Shown: piece by piece, positions 8,382 through 16,913 of the stretch
Position numbering within the stretch: position 1 is the stretch's first letter
Layout: each line of letters opens with the position of its first letter
Assembly: GCA_009493725.1 (NCBI GenBank)
Contig: VOGB01000004.1
Location: forward strand, 1 to 64,000
DNA length: 64,000 nucleotides
Source of the DNA: Pseudoramibacter fermentans
GTDB taxonomy: Bacteria; Bacillota; Clostridia; Eubacteriales; Eubacteriaceae
Direction: 5' to 3'
Translations under genes and position numbers: made by a program
The notes under the pieces: generated by a model
Seen by the model: the letters and a program-made list of their open reading frames with translations, nothing else
Databases searched by the model: none
What the model was told of the DNA's origin: nothing

Positions 8382-9481
8382 GAGCATATACATTGAAAAA
8401 TTACGAAGATGAACTGAATCATCAGGTGATTCATATGGACCAAGCAGTCTGCTATTGTCCAGAATACCTTGCGACAGGTTGCATGCATGATTATCCGTCT
8501 CGAAAAATGCAATTGGCAAGAGCGGTTGCAAAAGGTGAGTTGCCATTATCAGATCGAATCGGTGAAATTGTTTTTTCATCTATACTATCTCGACAGGGTG
8601 AACGTTGGCAGAACTTCAGAGAAAATCCGGAAAATATGACAGATGTAATGATTCTTAGCAGAGGCATGCTGCGGGAAAAAGGGTTTAAATACGCTGGAGA
8701 AGAAGAGCTGAATCAAACTTTAAATAAATATAATGGCCATGTATGTGAAGTAACTCCATGGAATCTTCCCAAGGATTCTGGGAGTAAACAAGCGATTTTA
8801 ATTGATGATCTCGCTGCGAAAGGTTTTAAAGAAAGCGAAAAAGTTTTAGATAATTATTTAAAACAAAATAGCATCACTTTTGTCAATGACGCGAAGCCAG
8901 TTTTTGTTGGGTTTGAATATTTTGCATGCGGTATGATTCGGGAAGGCAAGGAACAAATTCAAAAAGTTATTGATGAATTTGAAAATTATGGTGTTGACAC
9001 TGTATGCGTTATTTCTGCTCAGGCGAAATACATGTTGACACAGTTTGTAAAAAAACTCAATATCCACCCCAAATTTGAGGTTAAATATTTGGCAGATTGC
9101 ATGAATTCGATACTGACGACAGAACCGGTCTATGTTTACGGCGGCAGTTTTAATTTGCGTTATCTGTGTAATGCAGAGCAATTAAACACTCTTGTACCGA
9201 ATCAAAAGGAAGAACGAATTAAGAATTCTATCGAATTTATCCCACTTTTAAAAGGAGACCATCGTGTGAACGAGCTTACGATTTGGCAGAAACCTTTAAG
9301 TGCAGAATACACATTATTTGGCATGGATGAAGATGTCATCAAGAAGATTGAAGCCGATGCAATTGAAGATATTAAAAAAGCCAATCCGCAAAGTATTATT
9401 TCGTTTGAACCATCATCAATGCAGATTTTGCGTAAATATTTCCCTAATATCAAAGTAGCAGGTTATTTAGATTTCCTGTAA
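8378..9481 (+). CDS. GlcF/HdrB-like partner protein lacking Fe-S cysteines
   Basis: At first sight this 367-residue protein is unknown, but it follows the layout of GlcF/LudE-type Fe-S subunits. The N-terminal stretch (PSRKMQLARAVAKGELPL ... MILSRGMLREKG) matches the dicluster ferredoxin domain. Two later blocks (about residues 180-230 and 335-365) match CCG domains. The ligand cysteines are missing: the ferredoxin CxxCxxC region reads SILSRQGERW, the CCG block reads ACGM, and CPxC places read SAQAK and EPSS. It is translationally coupled to the GlcD-like gene. I infer a structural or diverged partner without clusters. A terminator follows. Confidence 0.55.
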   Translation: MRAYTLKNYEDELNHQVIHMDQAVCYCPEYLATGCMHDYPSRKMQLARAVAKGELPLSDRIGEIVFSSILSRQGERWQNFRENPENMTDVMILSRGMLREKGFKYAGEEELNQTLNKYNGHVCEVTPWNLPKDSGSKQAILIDDLAAKGFKESEKVLDNYLKQNSITFVNDAKPVFVGFEYFACGMIREGKEQIQKVIDEFENYGVDTVCVISAQAKYMLTQFVKKLNIHPKFEVKYLADCMNSILTTEPVYVYGGSFNLRYLCNAEQLNTLVPNQKEERIKNSIEFIPLLKGDHRVNELTIWQKPLSAEYTLFGMDEDVIKKIEADAIEDIKKANPQSIISFEPSSMQILRKYFPNIKVAGYLDFL

Positions 9482-9570
9482 AATTAGAATAAATGAAAAT
9501 GTGATTGTTTAATTTAGATAACGCAGTTAATGCTCATCATAAAACAATTCAAAAGCAAGTTAAATCAAGC

Positions 9571-9595
9571 AGAGCGGCACCCCGCTCTGTTTTTT
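9571..9595 (+). terminator. Terminator of the AT-rich polyol operon
   Basis: Stem AGAGCGG / CCGCTCT with CACC loop, then a run of T residues. Confidence 0.85.
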
Positions 9596-9638
9596 GCTAT
9601 AATAAAAACAAAATGATTGAACCTTAGGGGGAAAGACG

Positions 9639-11339
9639 ATGAAGGGTCATGTTCGAGCACAGATGAACCGATTTGCAAAATGGCTGGTGGTGTTGATTGG
9701 GCTGTTGGCCCTATTGGGCGCGGCATCCCCGGTTTTGGCGAAAAGCGCGAGCAAGGCCAAGACCCTCCGCGTGATTTACACCACTCGAGTTGACGGACAG
9801 ATGAACAGCGACGCGAAGGGCCGGGGCGGTGCGGCGAAGCTGGCGGCGTTGATCAAGGCCAACCGGACGGACAACACGATCGTGGTCGATGGCGGTGGCT
9901 TTGGAAATGGGCTGCTCAACGCGGCGGTCTACGGCGAAGTGGGCGATCCCTGGAGTTTGATGGGGACGATGGGCTACGACGCCGCCCTTCAGACAAATGA
10001 CAATCGGTTCGCCGCATATTCGAAGCAGGCCAAGGCGGTGAAGACGCAGAAGAATCAAGCGCCGAAAATCGTCAGCCGAAGTGCGCCGTCGGCGCTCGAG
10101 AAACAGACCGAGCGCATCGCTGTTTTCAACAAGGGCGGCATCAAAGTTGGCGTGATGGCCCTTTCTTCAGGAGGCAGTTTCTGGACAACGGCACAGCAGG
10201 CGCGCCAGGATATCGCCCGTCTCAAGGACAATCATTGTGACGTGATCGTCGCGCTTTCCGACCTCACGGACAGCCAAAACAAAACCATCGCCCGGCTCAA
10301 CCACCGCATCAACATCATCGTCGACGGCCGGAGCGGACGGGAAATCGACGATCCGATTACCGCTGGAAAGGCTGCGATCGTCTCAGCAGGGAAAAACGGG
10401 ACGCAGATCGGCGTGATGGATTACCGCGTCGACGCGCAGGAGGTCAAAACTGACGGGCTGATTCCAATGGGCGCCAATGTCAAGAACGATCAGGATACGG
10501 CCGATCAGGTGGGGCAGATTTCGGCCGCGCTCACGCAGCAGATCGATCCGTCCAAGGTGCTGGCTGTGAGCCAGCAGGATTTCACCTCGAAAAAAACGAG
10601 AACGAAAAAATTCGCTGACAACGACACCGGCAATCTGGTCTCAGACGCCTACGCGGCCCAGGCAGACGGCGCGGTCGGCGTGGTGGCAGAATCCTCTCTC
10701 AAGGACGGGCTGGCCCTCGGCGATGTGACGGTCCAAAACGTCGTCGACCTGTTTTCGAGAAACAGCGGGCGCCTCGTGAAGCTGACGGTTTCCGGCGAGA
10801 CCCTTCGGGATTTCTGTGAGGTTGACGCGACAATCGGCTACCTCGCGACAGGGCGGCAGCTGTATTTTTCCGGCCTCACCTATGACTACGCGCCCAGCCG
10901 CACGCCCTTTAACCGCGTGACCCAGGTGCGGGTGAAGGCAGACGGCAAGTGGCAGGCGGTGCGGGCCAACCGTCATTATACGGTGATCACGGACCAGGGC
11001 ACAGTTCAGGTGCTTGAAGCGGCGCCGATGAAAATCGCGGTCAAAAAGCAGAAGATTCAGAGCACCCTCGGCTGGCAGGCAGTGGTGTCCGCCGTCGGCA
11101 GCCAGAGCAAGGACGGCGCGGCCGATTTGTCAGCCAACTACGTCGTGACGCGAAACGCCAAAAAGGCGGTTCAGATTCGAACGGTGGGCGCTTACTTTAA
11201 AAATCCGTCCCGTTTCGGCGTATTGACGTATTGCGTGGCAATTGTTGTGCTCGCGCTGATCGTCAGCGTCATCATTTCGAGGCAGATGAAAAAACAAAAC
11301 GGCTTGACCCGGCGCGGCCAGCGTGGGCGGAAGCTATAA
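9639..11339 (+). CDS. Membrane-anchored 5'-nucleotidase/UshA-like protein, catalytic residues degenerate
   Basis: The 566-residue protein has a signal peptide (hydrophobic residues about 14-33 ending VLAKSA), a metallophosphatase-like region, a 5'-nucleotidase C-terminal domain (about 325-480, GNLVSDAYAAQADG and FSRNSGRLVKLTVSGETL) and a C-terminal membrane helix (about 527-548) with a basic tail. The first metal motif, normally near TNDIHG, reads TTRVDGQ. The GNHE block reads QTNDNRF. It therefore probably lacks phosphatase activity and may bind a nucleotide or act at the wall; that is inference. A GGGGGAAAG ribosome site precedes the ATG. GC content jumps upward from this gene on. Confidence 0.65.
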   Translation: MKGHVRAQMNRFAKWLVVLIGLLALLGAASPVLAKSASKAKTLRVIYTTRVDGQMNSDAKGRGGAAKLAALIKANRTDNTIVVDGGGFGNGLLNAAVYGEVGDPWSLMGTMGYDAALQTNDNRFAAYSKQAKAVKTQKNQAPKIVSRSAPSALEKQTERIAVFNKGGIKVGVMALSSGGSFWTTAQQARQDIARLKDNHCDVIVALSDLTDSQNKTIARLNHRINIIVDGRSGREIDDPITAGKAAIVSAGKNGTQIGVMDYRVDAQEVKTDGLIPMGANVKNDQDTADQVGQISAALTQQIDPSKVLAVSQQDFTSKKTRTKKFADNDTGNLVSDAYAAQADGAVGVVAESSLKDGLALGDVTVQNVVDLFSRNSGRLVKLTVSGETLRDFCEVDATIGYLATGRQLYFSGLTYDYAPSRTPFNRVTQVRVKADGKWQAVRANRHYTVITDQGTVQVLEAAPMKIAVKKQKIQSTLGWQAVVSAVGSQSKDGAADLSANYVVTRNAKKAVQIRTVGAYFKNPSRFGVLTYCVAIVVLALIVSVIISRQMKKQNGLTRRGQRGRKL

Positions 11340-11352
11340 AGCGGATGTGTAC

Positions 11353-11404
11353 AGCCAGTTGAAATTTCAAATTGATGAAAACGAAATTTCAGCTGGCTTT
11401 TTTT
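11353..11404 (+). terminator. Long-stem terminator before ech operon
   Basis: Sixteen-pair stem (11353-11368 with 11383-11398, one G-T wobble) followed by seven T residues. Confidence 0.9.
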
Positions 11405-11433
11405 GCGATTGATCGGAAGAAATAGACATTTTG

Positions 11434-11442
11434 TGGTATGAT
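11434..11442 (+). promoter_or_regulatory. Extended -10 promoter candidate for ech operon
   Basis: TGGTATGAT gives an extended -10 element at the right distance upstream of the echA start at 11504. No good -35 box is seen, so support is moderate. Confidence 0.45.
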
Positions 11443-11503
11443 AATAATGACATTGAAAACGAGTAGCAAACATAAAAATAGGGGGGATAGGAGGACCTTA
11501 TTT

Positions 11504-13420
11504 ATGGGAGTGGCAATTTTTCTCATTTGTTTTCCGCTGATCGTCGCGCCGATCATGTACCTGATTCGAAACGATAAGGTGCGCGGCCGGGTGACCTACG
11601 TCTGTGGGGCAGTGATCACGGCGGCGGCGCTGTGCCTGACGGTCCGCTGGTGCGCCGGCGGCATGCAGGTCATCAAAGCCTACGACCCGGCGGAATGGAT
11701 CGATCATTTGATTCTAGCCGGCGAAATCGTGTTGGCGGTCATCGTGACGATTTTGTGTTTTAAATACCACAGGGGCATCATCAGCCTGCTGGCCATCGTG
11801 CCGACGGGGATGATCACCTATCTGGAATTAAAGGGGCCGGCGCTTGCTGAGGTCAACGCCATTTACGTCGACCATCTGTCGATTTTGATGTGTCTGATCG
11901 TCGGGATCATCGGCGTGCTCATCGTCGTTTACGCGGTGGGCTATATGGAAGGCTACCACGAACATCACACCGAATTCGTCAACCGGAAAAATTATTTTTT
12001 CATGGTTCTTTTTCTCTTTTTGGGCGCGATGTTCGGCTTTGTGCTGTCGTCGAGCCTGCTCTGGATCGATTTGTTCTGGGAAATCACCTCGGTTTGTTCG
12101 TTCCTGCTCATCGGCTACACGAAAACCGATGAGGCGATCACCAACTCGTTCCGCGCGCTGTGGATGAATCTCCTCGGCGGGACGGCGCTGGCTGTTGGCA
12201 TCGTCTATCTGGCTTATCGCGGAGGCAACGTGTCGCTGCAGTATTTGATCAGCCTCGGCACGGCCGGCAGGGTCATCGCTATTATTCCGATCGCGCTGAT
12301 TGCCTTTGCGGCGCTGACAAAAGCGGCGCAGCTGCCCTTCTCGACGTGGCTGATGGGCGCGATGGTCGCACCGACGCCGTCGTCTGCACTGCTGCACAGC
12401 GCGACGATGGTCAAGGCCGGCATCTACATGCTGTTTCGGCTGGCGCCGGCGATGCCGGGGACGACGACGGGGATGATGGTGTCCCTGGTCGGCGGCTTTA
12501 CGTTTTTCATGGCCTCAATCATGGCGATTTCCCAGCGGGACGCCAAAAAAGTGCTCGCGCTGTCCACGATCTCGAATCTCGGTCTGATGGTGGCCTGCGC
12601 CGGTGTCGGACGGCCCGAAACGATATGGGCAGGCATCTTTTTGATGCTGTTCCACGCCGTATCCAAATCGCTGTTGTTCCAGGATGTGGGGGCCACAGAA
12701 AATGCCACCGGCAGCCGAAATATTGAAGACATGCACGGGCTGATGTACCGCCTGCCCCGTTTGGCGATTTTCATGTTCGTCGGGATTGCCGGGATGTACC
12801 TGGCGCCTTTCGGCATGCTCATTTCCAAATGGTCGGCGCTGAAGGCGGCTGTGGACAACAACAACATCATCCTCGTGCTGTTCATTGCCTTTGGATCGGC
12901 CACGACGGGCTTTTACTGGACCAAATGGATGGGCAAGCTCATCGCCTTCAGCCACCGCAGCGGCCAAAAGGAATCGGACCACATGTTCCCAGAAGAAGTG
13001 CTGTCCTTGACGGTGCATGCCGTGCTGATGATCGCGCTGTGCGTGCTGCTGCCGCTGATCTCGAAGGCCTACGTGGATCCGCTTTTGGTCGAAATGTTCG
13101 GCACCTATACCGACGTGCTGTCCACGTCGATTTTGATCATGCTGGTGGTCACGATCTGCTTCGTCTTCGCCATCCCGATGCTGTCGATGGTCTACACCCG
13201 CAACCTCAAGATGAACATGAAGCTCTCGTACATGAGCGGCATCAACGCCGGCAACAACAAGCGCTTCATCGACGCGATGGGCGACAAGAAGAAAATCTGG
13301 CTGGTCAATTATTATTTTGAAGATTTCATCCAGGCCGATCGCATGATGCGGTACAGCCAGATCTTTGCAGCGGCTGTACTGATCATCATGATCTGTGTGG
13401 TGATTGGAGGCGTCTTATGA
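11504..13420 (+). CDS. echA: Ech hydrogenase subunit A (NuoL/HyfB-like proton-pumping membrane subunit)
   Basis: This large polytopic membrane protein (about 638 residues) of the NuoL/MrpA antiporter family carries the proton-channel core (KAAQLPFSTWLMGAMVAPTP, ALLHSATMVKAGIYML). In Ech hydrogenases it couples H2 formation from ferredoxin to ion translocation. I choose ATG 11504, which has AGGAGG at 11489-11494 nine bases upstream. An earlier in-frame ATG at 11438 lies inside the likely -10 box. It starts a compact operon and overlaps echB by ATGA. Confidence 0.9.
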   Translation: MGVAIFLICFPLIVAPIMYLIRNDKVRGRVTYVCGAVITAAALCLTVRWCAGGMQVIKAYDPAEWIDHLILAGEIVLAVIVTILCFKYHRGIISLLAIVPTGMITYLELKGPALAEVNAIYVDHLSILMCLIVGIIGVLIVVYAVGYMEGYHEHHTEFVNRKNYFFMVLFLFLGAMFGFVLSSSLLWIDLFWEITSVCSFLLIGYTKTDEAITNSFRALWMNLLGGTALAVGIVYLAYRGGNVSLQYLISLGTAGRVIAIIPIALIAFAALTKAAQLPFSTWLMGAMVAPTPSSALLHSATMVKAGIYMLFRLAPAMPGTTTGMMVSLVGGFTFFMASIMAISQRDAKKVLALSTISNLGLMVACAGVGRPETIWAGIFLMLFHAVSKSLLFQDVGATENATGSRNIEDMHGLMYRLPRLAIFMFVGIAGMYLAPFGMLISKWSALKAAVDNNNIILVLFIAFGSATTGFYWTKWMGKLIAFSHRSGQKESDHMFPEEVLSLTVHAVLMIALCVLLPLISKAYVDPLLVEMFGTYTDVLSTSILIMLVVTICFVFAIPMLSMVYTRNLKMNMKLSYMSGINAGNNKRFIDAMGDKKKIWLVNYYFEDFIQADRMMRYSQIFAAAVLIIMICVVIGGVL

Positions 13421-14286
13421 TTGAAAAAATAATCGGAGTAGCCGCGTATATTCTGCTGGCGCCGCTGGTCGGTGGTCTGCTCGACGGGCTCGACCGGAAA
13501 ATCTCAGCCCGGATGCAGGGCCGTGTGGGCCCGCCGCTGCTGCAGCCCTTTTACGACGTGAGAAAGCTTTTCGCCAAGCAGATCGTCGGCGTCATCAACA
13601 GCTCTCAGGCGGCCATGCTCTATTCGTATCTGCTCCTGATGGTCTTTTCGGGGTGCATCTTCTTCGCCGGCAACGACATCTTGATGAGCGTCTTCGTCCT
13701 GTCGACGGCGTCGCTGTTTCTGTACTTCACGGCGGTCATCACGGGGTCGCCCTACAATTCGATCGCCGCGTCCCGCGAGCTGATCCAGATCATGACCTAC
13801 GAACCGGCCGTGATCCTCGCCTGTGTCGGCTTCTACATGGCCTCGGGCACCTTCAACGTCAGCGGGATTATCCATTCAGACATGGTCATGATCACGAGAC
13901 TGCCGGGGTTCTTTATCGCCTTCGTCTTCATCCTGACCATCAAAATGCGCAAATCGCCCTTTGACGTCAGCACCTCGCACCACGCTCATCAGGAGCTGGT
14001 CAAAGGGGTCACGACGGAAATGGGCGCACGCAACCTCGCGATTTACACCATCGCGGAATGGTACGAAGTGGTCTATTTGCTCGGATTCGTTGCGCTGTTC
14101 GTCATCAATCAGCAGTGGTGGAGCTTTGTGCTGGCCGCTATCGTCATTCTGGCGGTCTATTTCCTGGAAATTTTAATCGACAACAGCGCCGCCCGCGTGA
14201 AATACGGCGCCATGCTCAAATGGACCTGGGCCATGACCCTTTTGGCGGCGGGCGTCAACCTGCTGATTTTGATGCTGATCCGCTAG
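13417..14286 (+). CDS. echB: Ech hydrogenase subunit B (NuoH/HycD-like)
   Basis: The 289-residue integral membrane protein of the complex I subunit 1 family contains the diagnostic ARMQGRVGPPLLQPFYD loop near residue 32 and the KSPFDVSTSHHAHQELV segment near 180. It links the hydrophilic arm to the membrane antiporter. ATGA overlap with echA and 21 nt to echC show cotranscription. Confidence 0.95.
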   Translation: MIEKIIGVAAYILLAPLVGGLLDGLDRKISARMQGRVGPPLLQPFYDVRKLFAKQIVGVINSSQAAMLYSYLLLMVFSGCIFFAGNDILMSVFVLSTASLFLYFTAVITGSPYNSIAASRELIQIMTYEPAVILACVGFYMASGTFNVSGIIHSDMVMITRLPGFFIAFVFILTIKMRKSPFDVSTSHHAHQELVKGVTTEMGARNLAIYTIAEWYEVVYLLGFVALFVINQQWWSFVLAAIVILAVYFLEILIDNSAARVKYGAMLKWTWAMTLLAAGVNLLILMLIR

Positions 14287-14307
14287 TTGAGGGAAGGAGG
14301 CAAATTT

Positions 14308-14769
14308 ATGGCAAAAGTAAAAAAATCGCCGTGGCTGCTGCATTACGACGGTTCCAGCTGCAACGGCTGCGATATTGAAACCCTGGCGTGTCTGACGCCG
14401 GTTTACGACGCGGAGCGCTTCGGCGTGGTGAACACGGGCGACCCCCTCCAGGCGGATATCTTTCTGATCACCGGGGGCATCAACACCCAGAACAGAAGCG
14501 TGGTGGAACAGCTGTACCAGCAGATGCCCCGGCCAAAGGTCGTGGTCGCGGTCGGCACCTGTGCGTGCACCGGCGGCATCTTCAAGGACTGCTACAACAT
14601 TCTCGGTGGCGCCGACAAGGTCATTCCGGTGGACATTTACGTGCCGGGGTGCGCGGCGCGGCCCCAGGCGATCATCGACGGGATTATTCAGGCGGTCGAC
14701 TTGTTCCAGAAGCGGTCGGACGAACACGAACAGAAAAAGAAAGGAGCGGCCAATGGCGGTCATCATTAA
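14308..14769 (+). CDS. echC: Ech hydrogenase small subunit C (NuoB-like)
   Basis: The 153-residue group 4 [NiFe] hydrogenase small subunit coordinates one [4Fe-4S] cluster next to the active site. Ligand motifs are visible as SCNGCDIE near residue 15, GTCACTGG near 86 and VPGCAARP near 117. ATG 14308 is set by a GAAGGAGG ribosome site; a TTG 21 nt earlier has no such signal. The C-terminus is Lys/Glu-rich and overlaps echD by 17 nt. Confidence 0.95.
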   Translation: MAKVKKSPWLLHYDGSSCNGCDIETLACLTPVYDAERFGVVNTGDPLQADIFLITGGINTQNRSVVEQLYQQMPRPKVVVAVGTCACTGGIFKDCYNILGGADKVIPVDIYVPGCAARPQAIIDGIIQAVDLFQKRSDEHEQKKKGAANGGHH

Positions 14770-15127
14770 AAAAGAACCGGAGCAGAAGACCATCACCATT
14801 GCAGAACTGCTGCCCGAGGTCATCGCGATTCGAAAGCGCGGGATGCGGGTCTGTCAAATCTGCGCGGCGTGGGTGAACGAGCAGTTCGAGCTCAGCTACA
14901 CCTTTGCCAACGACGGCAACTACCTGCTGCTGACGCTGCGGGTCGTCATCGATAAGGACGTCGAGGTGCCGAGCATCACGCCGATCTACCCGAGCGCGGT
15001 TTTTTACGAAAACGAAATGAAGGAACTGTTCGGCGTCAAGGTCGAAAACATCAGCATGGATTACAAGGACAAATTCTACCGCATTGAAGAAAAGACGCCC
15101 TTCGGTCCGGAAAGCGAGGATGAATGA
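14753..15127 (+). CDS. echD: Ech hydrogenase subunit D (NuoC-like)
   Basis: The 124-residue protein resembles the 30-kDa complex I subunit: the segment IYPSAVFYENEMKELFG is the family hallmark. It stabilises the large subunit in the hydrophilic arm. AAAGGAG lies 7 nt before ATG 14753. It overlaps both echC (17 nt) and echE (4 nt). The gene lies in a different frame from the preceding one and is easily missed. Confidence 0.9.
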   Translation: MAVIIKKEPEQKTITIAELLPEVIAIRKRGMRVCQICAAWVNEQFELSYTFANDGNYLLLTLRVVIDKDVEVPSITPIYPSAVFYENEMKELFGVKVENISMDYKDKFYRIEEKTPFGPESEDE

Positions 15128-16215
15128 TGGCGAGAAAACACAAGCGCAACATCGTGCCCTTCGGGCCCCAGCATCCCGTGCTGCCGGAGCCGATCCATCT
15201 GGATCTGGTGCTCGACGACGAAAAGGTCGTCGGGGTCATCCCGTCGGTGGGCTTCATTCACCGCGGACTCGAGGGCCTCGTCGACAAGCGGGACTTCAAA
15301 GAAATGGTCTACGTCGCGGAACGGACCTGCGGCATCTGCAGCTTCCAGCACGGCATGGGCTATTGCGAAGCGGTGGAGCAGATCATGAACATCGAGGTGC
15401 CGCCGCGCGCCAAATACCTGCGCACGATCTGGGGCGAAACCTCCAGGCTTCACAGCCACCTGCTGTGGCTGGGGCTGATGGCTGACGCCTTCGGCTTTGA
15501 AAGCTTGTTTTATCAGTGCTGGCGCATCCGCGAAAAAATTCTGGATTTGATCGAGCTGTCCACCGGCGGCCGGGTCATTTTCTCGGTGAACCAGATTGGC
15601 GGCGTGCTCAAGGACATGGACGCGGAGATGCTGAAGCATTTTCTCGACGTGCTCGCCGAGGTCGAGACGGAAGTGCATGAAATTCAGAAGACCTTCATGC
15701 TGGACTACACGGTTCAGTCGCGGACGGTGGGCGTCGGCGTCATGACGAAGCGGCAGATTCACGCCTGCGGGAGCGTCGGCCCCTTCGCGCGGGCCAGCGG
15801 CTTTAAGGTCGACATGCGCAAGCTCGGCTACGAGGCTTATCCCGATTTGGATTTTGAGCCGGTCATCAGCAACGACGGCGACTGCTACGCGCGGTGCGAC
15901 GTGCGCATCAGAGAAATTTTCCAATCCATCGACCTAATCCGTCAGGCGGCCGCGAAAATCCCCGACAGCGAGCTCGCCGCGAAGGTCAAGGGGAACCCGG
16001 ACGGCGAATGCTTTGCGCGGATCGAACAGCCCCGGGGCGAGGCCATTTACTACGTCCGCGGAACAGGAAAGAAATTCGTCAATCGGATGCGCATCCGCAC
16101 ACCGACCTTCGCCAATCTGCCGGGGCTCTGCGAAATGCTCAAGAACGCGGATTACGCGGACGTGCCGCTGATGATATTGACGATCGATCCATGCATCAGC
16201 TGTACAGAACGGTAG
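15124..16215 (+). CDS. echE: Ech hydrogenase large catalytic subunit E
   Basis: The 363-residue NuoD-like [NiFe] catalytic subunit carries both nickel-ligand pairs: ERTCGICS near residue 65 and DPCISC at the C-terminus. The protein ends TER, three residues after the last cysteine. It has no cleavable tail like that removed by HycI/HyaD-type proteases, in line with the absence of such a protease here. It forms or consumes H2 with ferredoxin via EchF. Confidence 0.95.
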   Translation: MMARKHKRNIVPFGPQHPVLPEPIHLDLVLDDEKVVGVIPSVGFIHRGLEGLVDKRDFKEMVYVAERTCGICSFQHGMGYCEAVEQIMNIEVPPRAKYLRTIWGETSRLHSHLLWLGLMADAFGFESLFYQCWRIREKILDLIELSTGGRVIFSVNQIGGVLKDMDAEMLKHFLDVLAEVETEVHEIQKTFMLDYTVQSRTVGVGVMTKRQIHACGSVGPFARASGFKVDMRKLGYEAYPDLDFEPVISNDGDCYARCDVRIREIFQSIDLIRQAAAKIPDSELAAKVKGNPDGECFARIEQPRGEAIYYVRGTGKKFVNRMRIRTPTFANLPGLCEMLKNADYADVPLMILTIDPCISCTER

Positions 16216-16223
16216 GTGAGAAA

Positions 16224-16697
16224 ATGGCACACTTTTTTACATTTGCAAAGACGGCGCTGAAAAATTTAACCTCCAAGCCGGTCACCACGAAATACCCCGA
16301 CGCACCCATCGACTATCCGGCGCGCAGCCGCGGCCATATCGAGATCGACATCGATCAGTGCATTTCCTGCAGCCTCTGCGTGAGAAACTGCCCGACGGAA
16401 TGCCTCGCGGTTGACAAAAACGCCGGGACCTGGACGATTAACCGCTTCGACTGCATCGTCTGCGGGTATTGTACGGTCAACTGCCCGAAGCACTGCCTGA
16501 AGGTCGTCAACGGCTATCAGAAGCCCGGCACTGAAAAGCAGGCGGCGACCTATCAAAAATCGCCGGAAGTCATGGCCGCGGAAAAAGCGAAGAAGGAAGC
16601 CTTGGCGAAGAAAAAAGCGGAAGCGCTGAAAAAGGCCCAGGCGGCCAAGGCTGCGAAAGCGGCTCAGGCGGCTGAAGCGAAAAAGGAGGGCGATTAA
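16224..16697 (+). CDS. echF: Ech hydrogenase ferredoxin subunit F with Ala/Lys tail
   Basis: The 157-residue polyferredoxin has two [4Fe-4S] motifs, CISCSLCVRNCP (about residue 41) and CIVCGYCTVNCP (about 70). It accepts electrons from soluble ferredoxin. Residues from about 108 to the end are an Ala/Lys/Glu-rich, probably helical extension not needed for cluster binding. ATG 16224 follows TAGGTGAG, 8 nt after echE; hypC follows directly. Confidence 0.9.
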   Translation: MAHFFTFAKTALKNLTSKPVTTKYPDAPIDYPARSRGHIEIDIDQCISCSLCVRNCPTECLAVDKNAGTWTINRFDCIVCGYCTVNCPKHCLKVVNGYQKPGTEKQAATYQKSPEVMAAEKAKKEALAKKKAEALKKAQAAKAAKAAQAAEAKKEGD

Positions 16698-16913
16698 ATG
16701 TGCGTGGCATTGCCAGGTACGGTGATCTCGTGTGACGGCGATTCGGCCGTCGTGGATTTCAGCGGCAACCGCGTACGGGCGAAAACGGGGCTGGTCGACG
16801 TGGCACCGGGTGACAAGGTACTGGTGCACGCCGGCTGCGTGCTGCAGAAAATGCGCGAGGAAGAGGCCGTGGAATTGGAACGCTTATTTAAGGAGCTCGG
16901 CGATGTCGGATGA
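16698..16913 (+). CDS. hypC: Hydrogenase maturation chaperone HypC
   Basis: The 71-residue HypC/HupF protein has the essential N-terminal Met-Cys (MCVALPG). The cysteine carries the Fe(CN)2CO precursor with HypD and delivers it to the large subunit. The remainder is the usual beta-barrel (VDFSGNRVRAKTGLVDVAPG). It starts immediately after the echF stop and overlaps hypD by 11 nt. Confidence 0.95.
   Translation: MCVALPGTVISCDGDSAVVDFSGNRVRAKTGLVDVAPGDKVLVHAGCVLQKMREEEAVELERLFKELGDVG

Noticed and set aside
11438..11503. Upstream start for echA
   Set aside because: The ATG lies in the probable -10 box and lacks a ribosome site; ATG 11504 has AGGAGG.
15894..16223. Long upstream extension of the EchF frame
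   Set aside because: It runs inside echE in another frame; EchF begins at ATG 16224 with its own ribosome site.
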